Shown: positions 1-6,612 of the stretch, piece by piece
Position numbering within the stretch: the stretch's first letter is position 1
Layout: the number at the start of each line of letters is the position of its first letter
Assembly (NCBI GenBank): GCA_046724655.1
Contig: JBKOWY010000066.1
Location: 1-13,864 of the forward strand
Direction of reading: 5' to 3'
From: JALZAA01 sp046724655
GTDB taxonomy: Bacteria > Actinomycetota > Acidimicrobiia > IMCC26256 > JACDBD01
Length of the DNA: 13,864 bases
Notes under the pieces: generated by a model
Told to the model about the DNA's origin: nothing
What the model saw: the letters and a program-made list of their open reading frames with translations, nothing else
The model's database searches: none
Made by a program: the position numbers and the translations under genes

Positions 1-300
1 CTGAAGATCCTCGCCCGCGAGCTCGACTGCCCGGTGATGGCGCTGTCGCAGCTCAACCGGCAGCTCGAGTACCGCCAGGACAAGCGGCCCATGCTCGCCG
101 ACCTGCGCGAGTCGGGCGGTCTCGAGCAGGACGCCGACGTCGTCTGCTTCATCTACCGCGACGAGGTGTACAACCCGGAGTCGGACCAGCGCGGGCAGGC
201 CGAGATCATCGTCGCCAAGCACCGCAACGGGCCCACGGGCCTCGCCCGGCTCGCGTTCAACGAGCGCTTCACGAAGTTCGACAACATGGCCCGCGACTGA
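1..300 (+). CDS. dnaB: Replicative DNA helicase DnaB, C-terminal fragment
   Basis: Open from the first base of the window to TGA at 298-300, so only the last 99 residues are present. They match the end of the RecA-like motor domain of the hexameric replication-fork helicase. Visible are the segment ending in SQLNR (residues 16-20, the H3 sensor region), the motif DLRESGGLEQDAD (about 33-45, motif H4 with the arginine finger), and EIIVAKHRNGPTG (about 68-80), followed by a short tail ending MARD. The ATP-binding P-loop and N-terminal domain lie upstream of the window. No intein is seen in this part. The next gene starts 59 nt downstream on the same strand, and no clear terminator lies between them. 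Family assignment is secure; the state of the missing part cannot be judged. Confidence 0.95.
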   Translation: MKILARELDCPVMALSQLNRQLEYRQDKRPMLADLRESGGLEQDADVVCFIYRDEVYNPESDQRGQAEIIVAKHRNGPTGLARLAFNERFTKFDNMARD

Positions 301-359
301 CCGGGCGGACGTTCGCTGCTTCCCTCGGCGCTACCGTGACCACGGGAGAGGAGGTCGCC

Positions 360-1127
360 GTGGGCTCCGAGTCCGTGCTGGTGAAAGCCGAAGAGGGCTT
401 CACCACGATCACGATGAACCGGCCCGAGCGTCGCAACGCGCTGTCGCTCGACCTCCTGCGCGACCTGACCGCCGCGTTTCGAGCCGCCGGCGACAGCGAT
501 GCCCGTGGCGTGATCCTCGCCGGCAACGGCCCCGTCTTCTCTTCCGGTCACGACTTCCGGGATCTCGCCGGCGCCGGCCTGGTGTCCATCCGCGAGCTGC
601 TCGAAGCGTGCACCGAACTCATGCTCACGATGGAGACGATCCCGCAGCCGGTCGTGGCGCGCGTGCACGGTCTCGCCACCGCCGCCGGTTGTCAGCTGGT
701 GGCCACGGCCGATCTCGCGGTCGCATCCACCGAGGCCGCCTTCGCCACTCCCGGCGGGCAGGGCGGCTGGTTCTGTCACACGCCGTTGGTGCCGGTGGCG
801 CGCAACGTCTCCCGGAAACGGGCACTGGAGCTCGGCCTGACCGGCGACACCATCGACGCCCGCACCGCGCTCGACTGGGGACTCGTCAACCGGGTCGCCC
901 CCGCAGATGAGCTCGACGACGCCACCTTCGACCTGCTGCGCCGGGCCACGCGCGGGAGCCGGGCTTCGAAGGGGCTCGGCAAGCAGACGTTCTACGCGCA
1001 GATCGGTCTCGACGAGCGGAGCGCGTACGAGCATGCCCTCGACGTGATGGCCCGATCGAGCCAGCTGCCCGACGCGCAGGAGGCCTTCGCCGCCTTCCTC
1101 GAGAAGCGCAAGCCGCGCTTCGAGTAA
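360..1127 (+). CDS. Enoyl-CoA hydratase/isomerase family protein, ECHDC3-like
   Basis: A 255-residue crotonase-fold protein, normal length for the family. I chose GTG at 360 because a strong Shine-Dalgarno (GGGAGAGGAGG, 343-353) sits 6 nt before it; an upstream GTG at 336 would add 8 residues that the SD itself encodes. Seen: NRPERRNALS (20-29), the first oxyanion-hole segment SSGHDFRDL (61-69), and the second, HGLATAAGCQLVATADLAVAS (103-123). After this, crotonases have a catalytic Glu in an F-x-x-P-E context; here the stretch is FATPGGQGG (128-136), with Gly at that place. The LATAAGCQLVA and FATPG pattern resembles the ECHDC3 subgroup, so acyl-CoA binding is likely but hydratase activity is doubtful. 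The stop lies 3 nt from the convergent nucS stop. Substrate unknown. Confidence 0.88.
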   Translation: MGSESVLVKAEEGFTTITMNRPERRNALSLDLLRDLTAAFRAAGDSDARGVILAGNGPVFSSGHDFRDLAGAGLVSIRELLEACTELMLTMETIPQPVVARVHGLATAAGCQLVATADLAVASTEAAFATPGGQGGWFCHTPLVPVARNVSRKRALELGLTGDTIDARTALDWGLVNRVAPADELDDATFDLLRRATRGSRASKGLGKQTFYAQIGLDERSAYEHALDVMARSSQLPDAQEAFAAFLEKRKPRFE

Positions 1128-1130
1128 CGC

Positions 1131-1790
1131 TCAGAAGAGCCGCAGGTCGGGCGGGGCCCCGGCGCGGAGCCGCTCGAGGTCGACTTCGATGCACTGCACG
1201 CCGCGGCTCTCCGCAAACACGCGCGCCTGCGGTTTGATGCGCGTCGCAACGAGCACACCGCGGGTCGGCGCGAGCGCGCCGTCGAGATCGAGTCGCTCCT
1301 GGTAGCGGAGCAGCTGCTCGACCCCGGCGATCTCGCCGATGCGCTTCACCTCGATCACGACGGCTTGTCCGTCGCCGTCGCGGCAGAGCAGATCGACGGG
1401 CCCGATGTCGGTCGGGTACTCACGCCGCACGATCTGGAGGTCGTCACGCAGGGCACGGACGCGCGCCGCGATGAGCTCCTGGAGCTCGGCCTCGACGCCG
1501 TCCTTGGCCAGGCCGGGGTCATCGCCGAGTGCCAGGGTGTGGTCGAGCATGACATTGTGCAGCTCGATTGCGAGACGCTCACCGCTCGAATTGGTGGCGA
1601 CGATGGCGCCTGGCTCCTCCCGGATCGTGCACGGTGGGCTCATCCAGTTGAGCGGCTTGTACGCCTTCGCATCGGCGTGCACGGCGATCGAGCCGTCAGC
1701 CTTGAGCAGGATGAGCCGCTGCGCGGGCGGAAGCCGGGCACCGAGCCGGCCTTCGTACTCGACCGAGCACCGCGCCACGACCAATCGCAC
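1131..1790 (-). CDS. nucS: Mismatch-specific endonuclease NucS/EndoMS
   Basis: A 219-residue protein closely following mycobacterial NucS. It cleaves both strands around G/T, G/G and T/T mismatches and replaces MutS/MutL repair in most Actinobacteria and some archaea. Seen: N-terminal DNA-binding domain with ADGSIAVHAD (31-40) and YKPLNWMSPPC (44-54); RecB-like nuclease core with GPVDLL (130-135, Asp133), and IEVKR (146-150, Glu147 and Lys149) as the metal-binding D-ExK set; and a C-terminal DLRLF, the position of the beta-clamp-binding tail described in corynebacterial EndoMS. I prefer GTG at 1790 (product begins VRLVVARC, like mycobacterial MRLVIAQC); GTG at 1808 would add 6 residues. Neither start has a clear SD. 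The gene is divergent from the membrane-protein gene at 1874 and convergent with the crotonase gene. Confidence 0.95.
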   Translation of the reverse strand: MRLVVARCSVEYEGRLGARLPPAQRLILLKADGSIAVHADAKAYKPLNWMSPPCTIREEPGAIVATNSSGERLAIELHNVMLDHTLALGDDPGLAKDGVEAELQELIAARVRALRDDLQIVRREYPTDIGPVDLLCRDGDGQAVVIEVKRIGEIAGVEQLLRYQERLDLDGALAPTRGVLVATRIKPQARVFAESRGVQCIEVDLERLRAGAPPDLRLF

Positions 1791-1829
1791 AGCGCCGCGT
1801 TGTACCACACCCGCTGACGCGCTCGGGCC

Positions 1830-1835
1830 TAGGCT
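1830..1835 (+). promoter_or_regulatory. Possible -10 box for the 1874 gene
   Basis: TAGGCT fits the actinobacterial TANNNT -10 pattern and lies in the 83-bp divergent gap between nucS and the gene at 1874. Transcription starting about 7 nt further on would give a leader of about 30 nt containing the SD at 1860-1868. The same hexamer precedes dcd. No -35 match was found. Confidence 0.35.
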
Positions 1836-1873
1836 CCAGCCGAGGCTCGCCGACGGTTCGGGAGGAAGCCTTA

Positions 1874-2371
1874 GTGGTCATCATCGCCGACATCAACAGC
1901 GGCACCTACAAGCTCGTGCTCGTGCTGCACATCCTGGCCGCCATGGTCGGGTTCGGCGGTGTGTTCCTGAACTCGCTCTACGGGCAGCAGGCGAAGGCCC
2001 GCACGGGTCGCGAAGGGCTCGCCATCGCGCAGGCGAACTATCTCGTCTCGAACGTCGCCGAGTTCTTCATCTACGCCGTGTTCGTCTTCGGCGTCCTGCT
2101 CGTGCTTCTCAGCGACGACGCCTGGACGTTCGGCCAGTTCTGGATCTGGGCGTCGATGGCGCTGTTCATCATCGGCCTCGGCTTGGCGCACGGTGTGCTG
2201 CGCCCGAACGTCCGGCGCATGAACCTGTTGATGGCGGAGCTCGCCGAGATGGGCTCACCACCGATGGGCGAGTCGCCCGGCGGACCGCCGCCCCAGGTGA
2301 CCCCGAGCTCGAGGAGCGCGGCCAGCGCGTCGGTCTCGCAGGCACCGCGCTCAACGTGCTCGTCGTGCTGA
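1874..2371 (+). CDS. Multi-pass membrane protein (DUF2269-like), C-terminus frameshifted
   Basis: As written this reads 165 residues from GTG 1874, which has an excellent SD (GGGAGGAAG, 1860-1868, spacer 5). Three hydrophobic helices are clear: about residues 13-34 (with HILAAMVGFGG), 58-80 (AEFFIYAVFVFGVLLVLL) and 88-107. From about residue 143 the frame turns into low-complexity Ser/Arg/Ala sequence with no resemblance to a membrane protein, while the reading frame one base away supplies the missing fourth helix up to 2406 (see the next entry). The intact product would therefore be about 177 residues with four helices, the layout of DUF2269-type predicted integral membrane proteins. I assign that family by layout and the histidine-containing first helix, with moderate confidence; function is unknown. 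Confidence 0.6.
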   Translation: MVIIADINSGTYKLVLVLHILAAMVGFGGVFLNSLYGQQAKARTGREGLAIAQANYLVSNVAEFFIYAVFVFGVLLVLLSDDAWTFGQFWIWASMALFIIGLGLAHGVLRPNVRRMNLLMAELAEMGSPPMGESPGGPPPQVTPSSRSAASASVSQAPRSTCSSC

Positions 2372-2406
2372 TCCTGTTCCTGATGGTCTGGAAGCCGGGC
2401 TCGTAA
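2299..2406 (+). pseudogene. Detached C-terminal part of the 1874 membrane protein
   Basis: In the frame starting at 2299 the sequence reads PELEERGQRVGLAGTALN, then a hydrophobic helix (VLVVLILFLMVW) and KPGS before TAA at 2404-2406. It has no start of its own and continues the 1874 protein if one C is restored in the C-run 2301-2304, where ACC CCC GAG becomes ACC CCG AG. This is either a real inactivating deletion or a homopolymer base-call error; the sequence alone cannot decide. Confidence 0.65.
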
Positions 2407-2443
2407 CGCGGCAGGTGATGCAAGCCAGAACGGAGGGCGCGCC

Positions 2444-2449
2444 TACGAT
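2444..2449 (+). promoter_or_regulatory. -10 box for a leaderless start at 2456
   Basis: TACGAT lies exactly 6 nt before GTG 2456, so the first transcribed base would be the first base of the start codon. No Shine-Dalgarno stands at a usable distance: GGAGGG at 2432-2437 is 18 nt away. This is the usual arrangement of leaderless actinobacterial genes. Confidence 0.5.
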
Positions 2450-2455
2450 CATGAC

Positions 2456-2737
2456 GTGAGCTTCTACGACGATGTCCTGCGTGAGCTCATCTTCGCCGTC
2501 GGCGCCGCGCTGTTCATTGGCAATCTCATCGCGCTCGCCCGGCGTCGTTCCGATCGTCGTCGCGCCACGCAGCGGGCCGTGGTCAAGGGCCGCCCGGGGA
2601 GCCCTGTACGCGGACAGGTCGCCGCCACCCGCAGCTCAGACGCGCTTCCGGAGGCGCCGCTCGCACGGACGGTCTTGTATCTCGTGGTCGGCTTCGTCGT
2701 GATGGTCGCTGCCCTCGCCGCGATCGCCACCAAGTAG
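2456..2737 (+). CDS. Small two-helix membrane protein of unknown function
   Basis: A 93-residue protein that I do not recognise. It has a hydrophobic helix at about residues 9-28, a strongly basic linker (ARRRSDRRR, 28-36, then Lys/Arg-rich to about 55), a hydrophilic stretch, and a second helix at about 70-90 (RTVLYLVVGFVVMVAALAA), ending IATK. The positive-inside rule would place the central loop in the cytoplasm and both ends outside. The start is GTG 2456, supported by the -10-like TACGAT 6 nt upstream; ATG at 2451 is in another frame. It sits 49 nt after the membrane-protein gene and 37 nt before the spermidine-synthase-like gene, same strand. The context suggests a membrane role but no specific job. 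Confidence 0.6.
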   Translation: MSFYDDVLRELIFAVGAALFIGNLIALARRRSDRRRATQRAVVKGRPGSPVRGQVAATRSSDALPEAPLARTVLYLVVGFVVMVAALAAIATK

Positions 2738-2741
2738 CCTG

Positions 2742-2754
2742 CCCCGGATCGGGG
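2742..2754 (+). terminator. Small hairpin between the 2456 and 2775 genes
   Basis: CCCCG-GAT-CGGGG is a perfect 5-bp stem with a 3-nt loop, starting 4 nt after the upstream stop codon and followed by only ATTC. It lacks a T-tract, so termination would be weak at best. It may instead mark the leader of the gene at 2775, because TAGCCT at 2735-2740 could be a -10 box for that gene. Confidence 0.25.
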
Positions 2755-2774
2755 ATTCAACGGCGGCAGCCGAG

Positions 2775-5282
2775 TTGGCAGTAGCGCGGGCGGATTCGTC
2801 GCGCCGGCGCTTCGCGCTCGAGATCCTGCTCGTCAGCTTCGCGGCATTGTTGCTCGAGATCAGCTACACGCGCGTGATCTCGTTCAAGCTCTTCTACTAC
2901 TACACGTACCTCGTCATCGGGCTCGCGCTTCTGGGCATCGGTTGCGGCGGAGTGATCGTCGCCGTCTCGCACCGCTTACGCCGGGCCGACACCGAGACGA
3001 TCCTGGTCTGGGGGTTGCTGCTCGGCGCGGTCAGCGTCGGCCTCGGATACGTCATCGTGGCCACGATACGTACGGACACGATCGCCATCTGGGACTACGG
3101 GTCAGGCGCTTCGTTCGCGAACCTCGCTCGACTACTCGTCATCTGCCTGGCGCTGTTCGCCTCGTTCGTCGCGGTCGGCGTCATGATCGCGACTCTCTTC
3201 GCCCGCCAGTCAGAGCAGATCGGGCGCCTGTACTTCGCCGACCTCGTCGGCGCCGGCCTCGCGTGCGCGGCGGTGGTGTCGCTCATCAGCTGGATCGGCT
3301 CACCAGCGACGATCATGGTCGCCGGGCTCGTGCTCGCCCTCGCCGGACTCCGTCTCGCTCTCCGCCGCAGCTTCCGCGTCCTCCCGTTGGTTGCCGGCGG
3401 ATTGGTCGCCGTGCTGGCGGTGGTCGCCGTGCGCCCGTCGCTGCTCCCGCAGCAGCGCACAGACCAGTTCAAGGGCGACGTGGACGAGTCAGTGACCCGC
3501 TACACGTCGTGGAGCCCGATCTTCCGCGTCGACGTCGTGGACGTCGGACCGAACATCCGTCTCCTCTACCACGACGGCCTGCTCGGCTCGGTCATCCAAC
3601 GCTATGACGGCAATCCTGCGAGCCTCGCCCGCTTCTCGTACGACACCGACCCGAGAGCGCTGCCGTTCGCGGTCATGGGCGAGCCGCCGGGCAACGTGCT
3701 GATCGTCGGCGCCGCCGGAGGCAACGAGGTTCTGGCGTCGCTGTACTTCAAGTCGCGCCACATCGACGCCATCGAGCTCAACCCCGTGACGTACTCGCTC
3801 GTCACCGACAAGTTTGCCGACTACGCCGGCCACATCGCCCAGAACCCGGCCGTCACCTATGTCCAAGGCGATGGCCGGTCGTTCCTGGCCCGCAGCGACG
3901 ACACCTACAACCTGGTCTGGTATCCCGCGCCCGACAGCTATGCAGCGACCAACGCCGCCACTGCCGGCGCATACGTGCTGTCCGAGAGTTACCTGTACAC
4001 GAGCGAGACGATCAAGGACAGCTTGGAGCACGCCGGGCGGAACGGGATCGTCGCCGCCCAGTACGGCGAGTTCGACTACGACAACAAACCGAACCGGACG
4101 AGCCGGTACGTCGCGACCGCCCGGCACGCGCTCGGCGAGCTCGGTGTGGACAACCCTTCCCGCCACATCCTCGTGGCGACCGCAACCGCCGAGGGCGACC
4201 GCAGCGGCGCGGCCCTGTCGACGATCCTCGTGAAGGCGACGCCGTTCACCGCCGCGGAGGTCGATCGCTTCCTCGGTGCGCTCGGCGCGATCCCGGGCGG
4301 GAAGGTGCGCTACGCGCCCGGCCATGCCGTACCGGGCGAGTCGGTGACCGACCTCGCCACCCTCCCGGAGAATCGCCTCGACGCTTTCTACGACTCCTAT
4401 CCCTACGACGTCCGGCCCATCAGCGACGACTCACCGTTCTTCTGGCACTTCACGCCCTTCCGCGACGTCCTCGCCGACTTCGGCGAGCCGATCGACCGCC
4501 GGGACTTCGAGGTCGCAGTGGGCGAACGCGTGTTGTTGCTGCTGCTGGCGATCGCAGCCGTGTTCGCAGCGGTGTTCCTGCTGTTGCCGTTCGTTCGCAT
4601 CCGCGGCACCTGGTCTGAGCTCCCCCGCAAGAGAACGTCCGCCGTCTACTTCACGGCCCTCGGGCTCGGGTTCATGTTCTTCGAGATCACTCTGATCCAG
4701 CGGCTCGTGCTCTTCCTCGGGTATCCGACGTATTCGTTGACCGTGACGCTTGCGGCGATCCTGTTGTCGACCGGAGTGGGCGCGCTCCTGAGCAGCCGCT
4801 ATCAGCACCGGCCTCTGCCGGTGGCCCGGTTGCTGCTCGCCGCCATCGCCGGCCTCACGATCTTCTACTCGTTCGGTCTCCCGCCTCTGACAGACGCGCT
4901 GCTGGGTCTGCCGTTCGCGGCGCGCGTGGTCGTTGCGTTTGCCGTGCTCGGGCCACTCGGGATCTGCCTCGGTGCGTTCATGCCGCTGGGGCTCGGTGCC
5001 GTGGCGTGCCTCACCCGGCACTCGCGCGAGTACGTGGCGTGGGGATGGGCGGTGAACGGGTTTGCGTCCGTCGTCGGCGCCGTGCTCACCACGATCCTGG
5101 CGATGGCGCTCGGCTTCGGCGTGGTGCTGTTCCTCGCGCTGGTCGTCTACGGCATCGCGGTCGCCGCCCTCAGCGTCCTGCTGCGCGCGTCACCGCGATT
5201 CGCACCGGATGCCGAAGCCGAGGTGCCCGTGCCGGCCGGAATGACGGGAGTCCCGCAGGAAGCGCCGGTCCCCGGCGGTTGA
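2775..5282 (+). CDS. Large membrane protein with spermidine-synthase-like domain
   Basis: An 835-residue protein in three parts. Residues 12-220 form a membrane block of about seven helices, with LLEISYTRVISFKLF (26-40) and RLYFADLVGAGLACA (151-165), typical of the membrane domain attached to SpeE-like proteins. Residues 225-570 hold a Rossmann methyltransferase-type core: VLIVGAAGGNEV (308-319, the nucleotide-binding loop), AIELNP (332-337, acidic residue after strand 2) and GDGRSF (365-370). Residues 583-805 form a second block of about six helices, including MFFEITLIQRLVLFLGYP (634-651). In spermidine synthases the next motif carries a catalytic Asp (as in VDxxD); here it is WYPAPD (382-387), with Pro at the first Asp position, so aminopropyl transfer is unlikely. 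The start is TTG 2775; no other start precedes the first helix. Substrate unknown. Confidence 0.75.
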   Translation: MAVARADSSRRRFALEILLVSFAALLLEISYTRVISFKLFYYYTYLVIGLALLGIGCGGVIVAVSHRLRRADTETILVWGLLLGAVSVGLGYVIVATIRTDTIAIWDYGSGASFANLARLLVICLALFASFVAVGVMIATLFARQSEQIGRLYFADLVGAGLACAAVVSLISWIGSPATIMVAGLVLALAGLRLALRRSFRVLPLVAGGLVAVLAVVAVRPSLLPQQRTDQFKGDVDESVTRYTSWSPIFRVDVVDVGPNIRLLYHDGLLGSVIQRYDGNPASLARFSYDTDPRALPFAVMGEPPGNVLIVGAAGGNEVLASLYFKSRHIDAIELNPVTYSLVTDKFADYAGHIAQNPAVTYVQGDGRSFLARSDDTYNLVWYPAPDSYAATNAATAGAYVLSESYLYTSETIKDSLEHAGRNGIVAAQYGEFDYDNKPNRTSRYVATARHALGELGVDNPSRHILVATATAEGDRSGAALSTILVKATPFTAAEVDRFLGALGAIPGGKVRYAPGHAVPGESVTDLATLPENRLDAFYDSYPYDVRPISDDSPFFWHFTPFRDVLADFGEPIDRRDFEVAVGERVLLLLLAIAAVFAAVFLLLPFVRIRGTWSELPRKRTSAVYFTALGLGFMFFEITLIQRLVLFLGYPTYSLTVTLAAILLSTGVGALLSSRYQHRPLPVARLLLAAIAGLTIFYSFGLPPLTDALLGLPFAARVVVAFAVLGPLGICLGAFMPLGLGAVACLTRHSREYVAWGWAVNGFASVVGAVLTTILAMALGFGVVLFLALVVYGIAVAALSVLLRASPRFAPDAEAEVPVPAGMTGVPQEAPVPGG

Positions 5283-5362
5283 TCGCAGAGCGGGCGACCT
5301 CCAGCGATTCGTTATTCGTCGTCTCCGGACCGGTGGTCACCTGAGCACCGACGCCCGGCCGC

Positions 5363-5649
5363 TCACTTCTTGATCGGGACCGAGTGGTACTCGTGGGCGA
5401 CCACCCAGCGGCCGTTTGCTTGCAACGGCCCGCGGTCAGTCGCAGGTGGTTCTCGGCATCCTCGCGGAGTCCTCCTGGGTCCCGCAGCGCAACAAGGCGT
5501 GGGCGAAGGCGACAGCCTGGCGGTCTCGTCGTCATTCATGTCGCGATCGTGGTGACGAGTGGACCTTTCGTGAGCAGGTCCTCGTAGAACTCATGCGTGC
5601 GTGGGCGCACGTGGCGCTCGTCGAGCGAGCGCCACGCGCCGTTGTGGCA
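5363..5649 (-). pseudogene. Frameshifted remnant of a SnoaL/NTF2-like gene
   Basis: No single reading frame is intact here, but successive minus-strand frames read as one NTF2-like protein. They give GAWRSLDERHV...THEFYEDLLTKGPLVTTIA (about 5640 down to 5551), then MNDDETA, QAVAFAHALLRCGTQED, LREDAENHLRLTAGRCKQ, and finally NGRWVVAHEYHSVPIKK before TGA at 5363-5365. The last piece, G-R-W-x-V-x-H-E-x-H-S-x-P, is the typical C-terminal strand of SnoaL-like and SgcJ/EcaC-like proteins. Every change of frame is of the -1 type, for example AAAC where AAAAC would restore the frame near 5416. No start or intact N-terminus was found before the tRNA. Family by motif; function not inferable. Confidence 0.55.
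5610..5636. repeat. Perfect 11-bp inverted repeat
   Basis: CGTGGCGCTCG (5610-5620), a 5-nt spacer TCGAG, then CGAGCGCCACG (5626-5636). Allowing a 2-nt bulge, the outer GGCG/CGCC extends the stem further. It lies inside the decayed SnoaL-like gene, at the stretch coding WRSLDERHV, and not next to a T-tract. It could be a chance product of coding sequence, a structured RNA element or an insertion scar. Confidence 0.5.
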
Positions 5650-5734
5650 CGGATGTGGTACTGAAGGCTCCACGCGCCACGTGCGCGGAGCAGCACGCGG
5701 ACAAACCTGCAGCCTGACCAGGCCGTTCCCGGAG

Positions 5735-5805
5735 AGCGGGTGACGGGAATCGAACCCGCGTTCTCAGCTTGGGAAGCTGATGTTCTGCCTCTGAACTACA
5801 CCCGC
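5735..5805 (-). tRNA. tRNA-Gly, anticodon CCC
   Basis: A 71-nt cloverleaf on the minus strand. Acceptor stem GCGGGTG/CACCCGC is perfect (5799-5805 with 5736-5742), the D-stem is GTTC/GAAC with a 7-nt loop, and the anticodon stem TCAGC/GCTGA holds the loop TTCCCAA with anticodon CCC at 5771-5773. The variable loop is 4 nt. The T-arm is GCGGG-TTCGATT-CCCGT with one G-T pair. The discriminator is T, as in bacterial glycine tRNAs, and the 3' CCA is not encoded. It reads GGG codons. It is divergent from dcd with a gap of only 44 nt. Confidence 0.96.
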
Positions 5806-5836
5806 GAAGATCGACGAAGATACCAAGGGACGCCGA

Positions 5837-5842
5837 TAGGCT
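5837..5842 (+). promoter_or_regulatory. -10 box for dcd, probably leaderless
   Basis: TAGGCT ends 7 nt before GTG 5850, which would put the transcription start at or one base before the start codon. No Shine-Dalgarno is present upstream of the GTG. The whole promoter would have to share the 44-bp gap with the 5' end of tRNA-Gly. Confidence 0.5.
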
Positions 5843-5849
5843 CCCGGGC

Positions 5850-6422
5850 GTGATTCTGTCGGACAGGACGATCCGCGAGGAGCTCAAGGCCGGCCGCATC
5901 GTCATCGAACCGTTCGACGACGCCAACGTGCAGCCCTCGTCGGTGGACATGCACGTCGATCGGTACTTCCGCGTGTTCCGCAACGACACGACGCCGTTCA
6001 TTGACCCCAAGCAGGCCCAGGAGGACCTGACCGAGCTCGTCGAGGTCCCCGACGGGCGGGCGTTCATCCTGCATCCAGGTGAGTTCGCGCTGGCGTCGAC
6101 CTTGGAGCGCGTCGTGCTCCCCGACGACCTCGCCGCCCGGTTGGACGGCAAGTCGAGTCTGGGCCGCCTCGGCCTTCTCACCCACGCGACCGCGGGTTTC
6201 GTCGACGCCGGTTGGGACGGGCATCTCACCCTCGAGCTGTCGAACGTCGCGACGCTGCCGATCGCCATCTACCCAGGGATGAAGATCGGGCAGATCTCGT
6301 TCTTCCGGATGACAACTTCGGCTGACCATCCCTACGGCAGCGACACGACGGGCTCGAAGTACCAGGGACAGCGGGGTCCGACGCCCAGTCGCTACTACCT
6401 GAACTTCCGCGGCGAGGACTGA
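5850..6422 (+). CDS. dcd: dCTP deaminase, probably dUMP-forming (bifunctional)
   Basis: A 190-residue enzyme of pyrimidine nucleotide synthesis that deaminates dCTP to feed thymidylate synthesis. Seen: MILSDRTIREEL (1-12), FDDANVQPSSVDMHVD (22-37), GKSSLGRLGL (100-109) that binds the triphosphate, THATAGFVDAGW (111-122), and HLTLELSN (125-132) with the catalytic Glu129; the tail GSKYQGQRGPTPSR (168-181) closes over the nucleotide. The T-H-A-T-A-G-F and GSKYQGQRGPTPSR segments match Mycobacterium tuberculosis Dcd, which also hydrolyses dUTP and so yields dUMP directly; I infer the same here. It works as a homotrimer in that family. The start is GTG 5850, with a -10-like box 7 nt before it. It is divergent from tRNA-Gly and convergent with the gene region on the minus strand. 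Confidence 0.95.
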   Translation: MILSDRTIREELKAGRIVIEPFDDANVQPSSVDMHVDRYFRVFRNDTTPFIDPKQAQEDLTELVEVPDGRAFILHPGEFALASTLERVVLPDDLAARLDGKSSLGRLGLLTHATAGFVDAGWDGHLTLELSNVATLPIAIYPGMKIGQISFFRMTTSADHPYGSDTTGSKYQGQRGPTPSRYYLNFRGED

Positions 6423-6463
6423 GCGGCCCCTCAGCGCGCAGCGGGCGCGAGGACGCCGACGCG

Positions 6464-6558
6464 CTACGGCTCGTCGGTGACCGCGATGGCGCCACCGAAG
6501 GGGTGAACGAGTCGAACAGCTCGATGAAGTTGTCCGAGAACGCTCCCGGGCGACGAGC
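6464..6558 (-). pseudogene. Short broken reading frame downstream of etfD
   Basis: On the minus strand one frame reads AFSDNFIELFDSFTP and the frame one base away continues FGGAIAVTDEP, ending with TAG (6464-6466). The two pieces join into one plausible C-terminus if one C is restored in the run at about 6505-6508. Upstream the first frame meets a TAG at 6559-6561, so no start is available. I do not recognise the protein. It may be the leftover 3' end of a lost gene in the 190-bp dcd-etfD gap. Confidence 0.3.
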
Positions 6559-6583
6559 CTAGGGCCCAGGCTCGAAGTGAGCC
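6554..6583. terminator. Overlapping hairpins between convergent dcd and etfD
   Basis: CGAGCCT (6554-6560) pairs with AGGCTCG (6568-6574) around AGGGCCC. The right arm can instead pair as GGCTC (6569-6573) with GAGCC (6579-6583) around a 5-nt loop. Two mutually exclusive hairpins between converging genes would suit a two-way transcription stop, but there is no T-tract on either strand, so the role is a guess. Confidence 0.35.
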
Positions 6584-6612
6584 GTAACAGACTCGGGCGC
6601 GCGTTCCGTGTG

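Noticed and set aside
2290..2310. Programmed frameshift in the 1874 gene
   Set aside because: No classical slippery heptamer, internal SD or strong downstream stem was seen; a simple C-run deletion explains it better.
1339..2406. 355-codon plus-strand frame covering nucS and the 1874 gene
   Set aside because: Its body is antisense to nucS and out of frame with the membrane protein; only its final 35 or so codons are meaningful, as the displaced tail.
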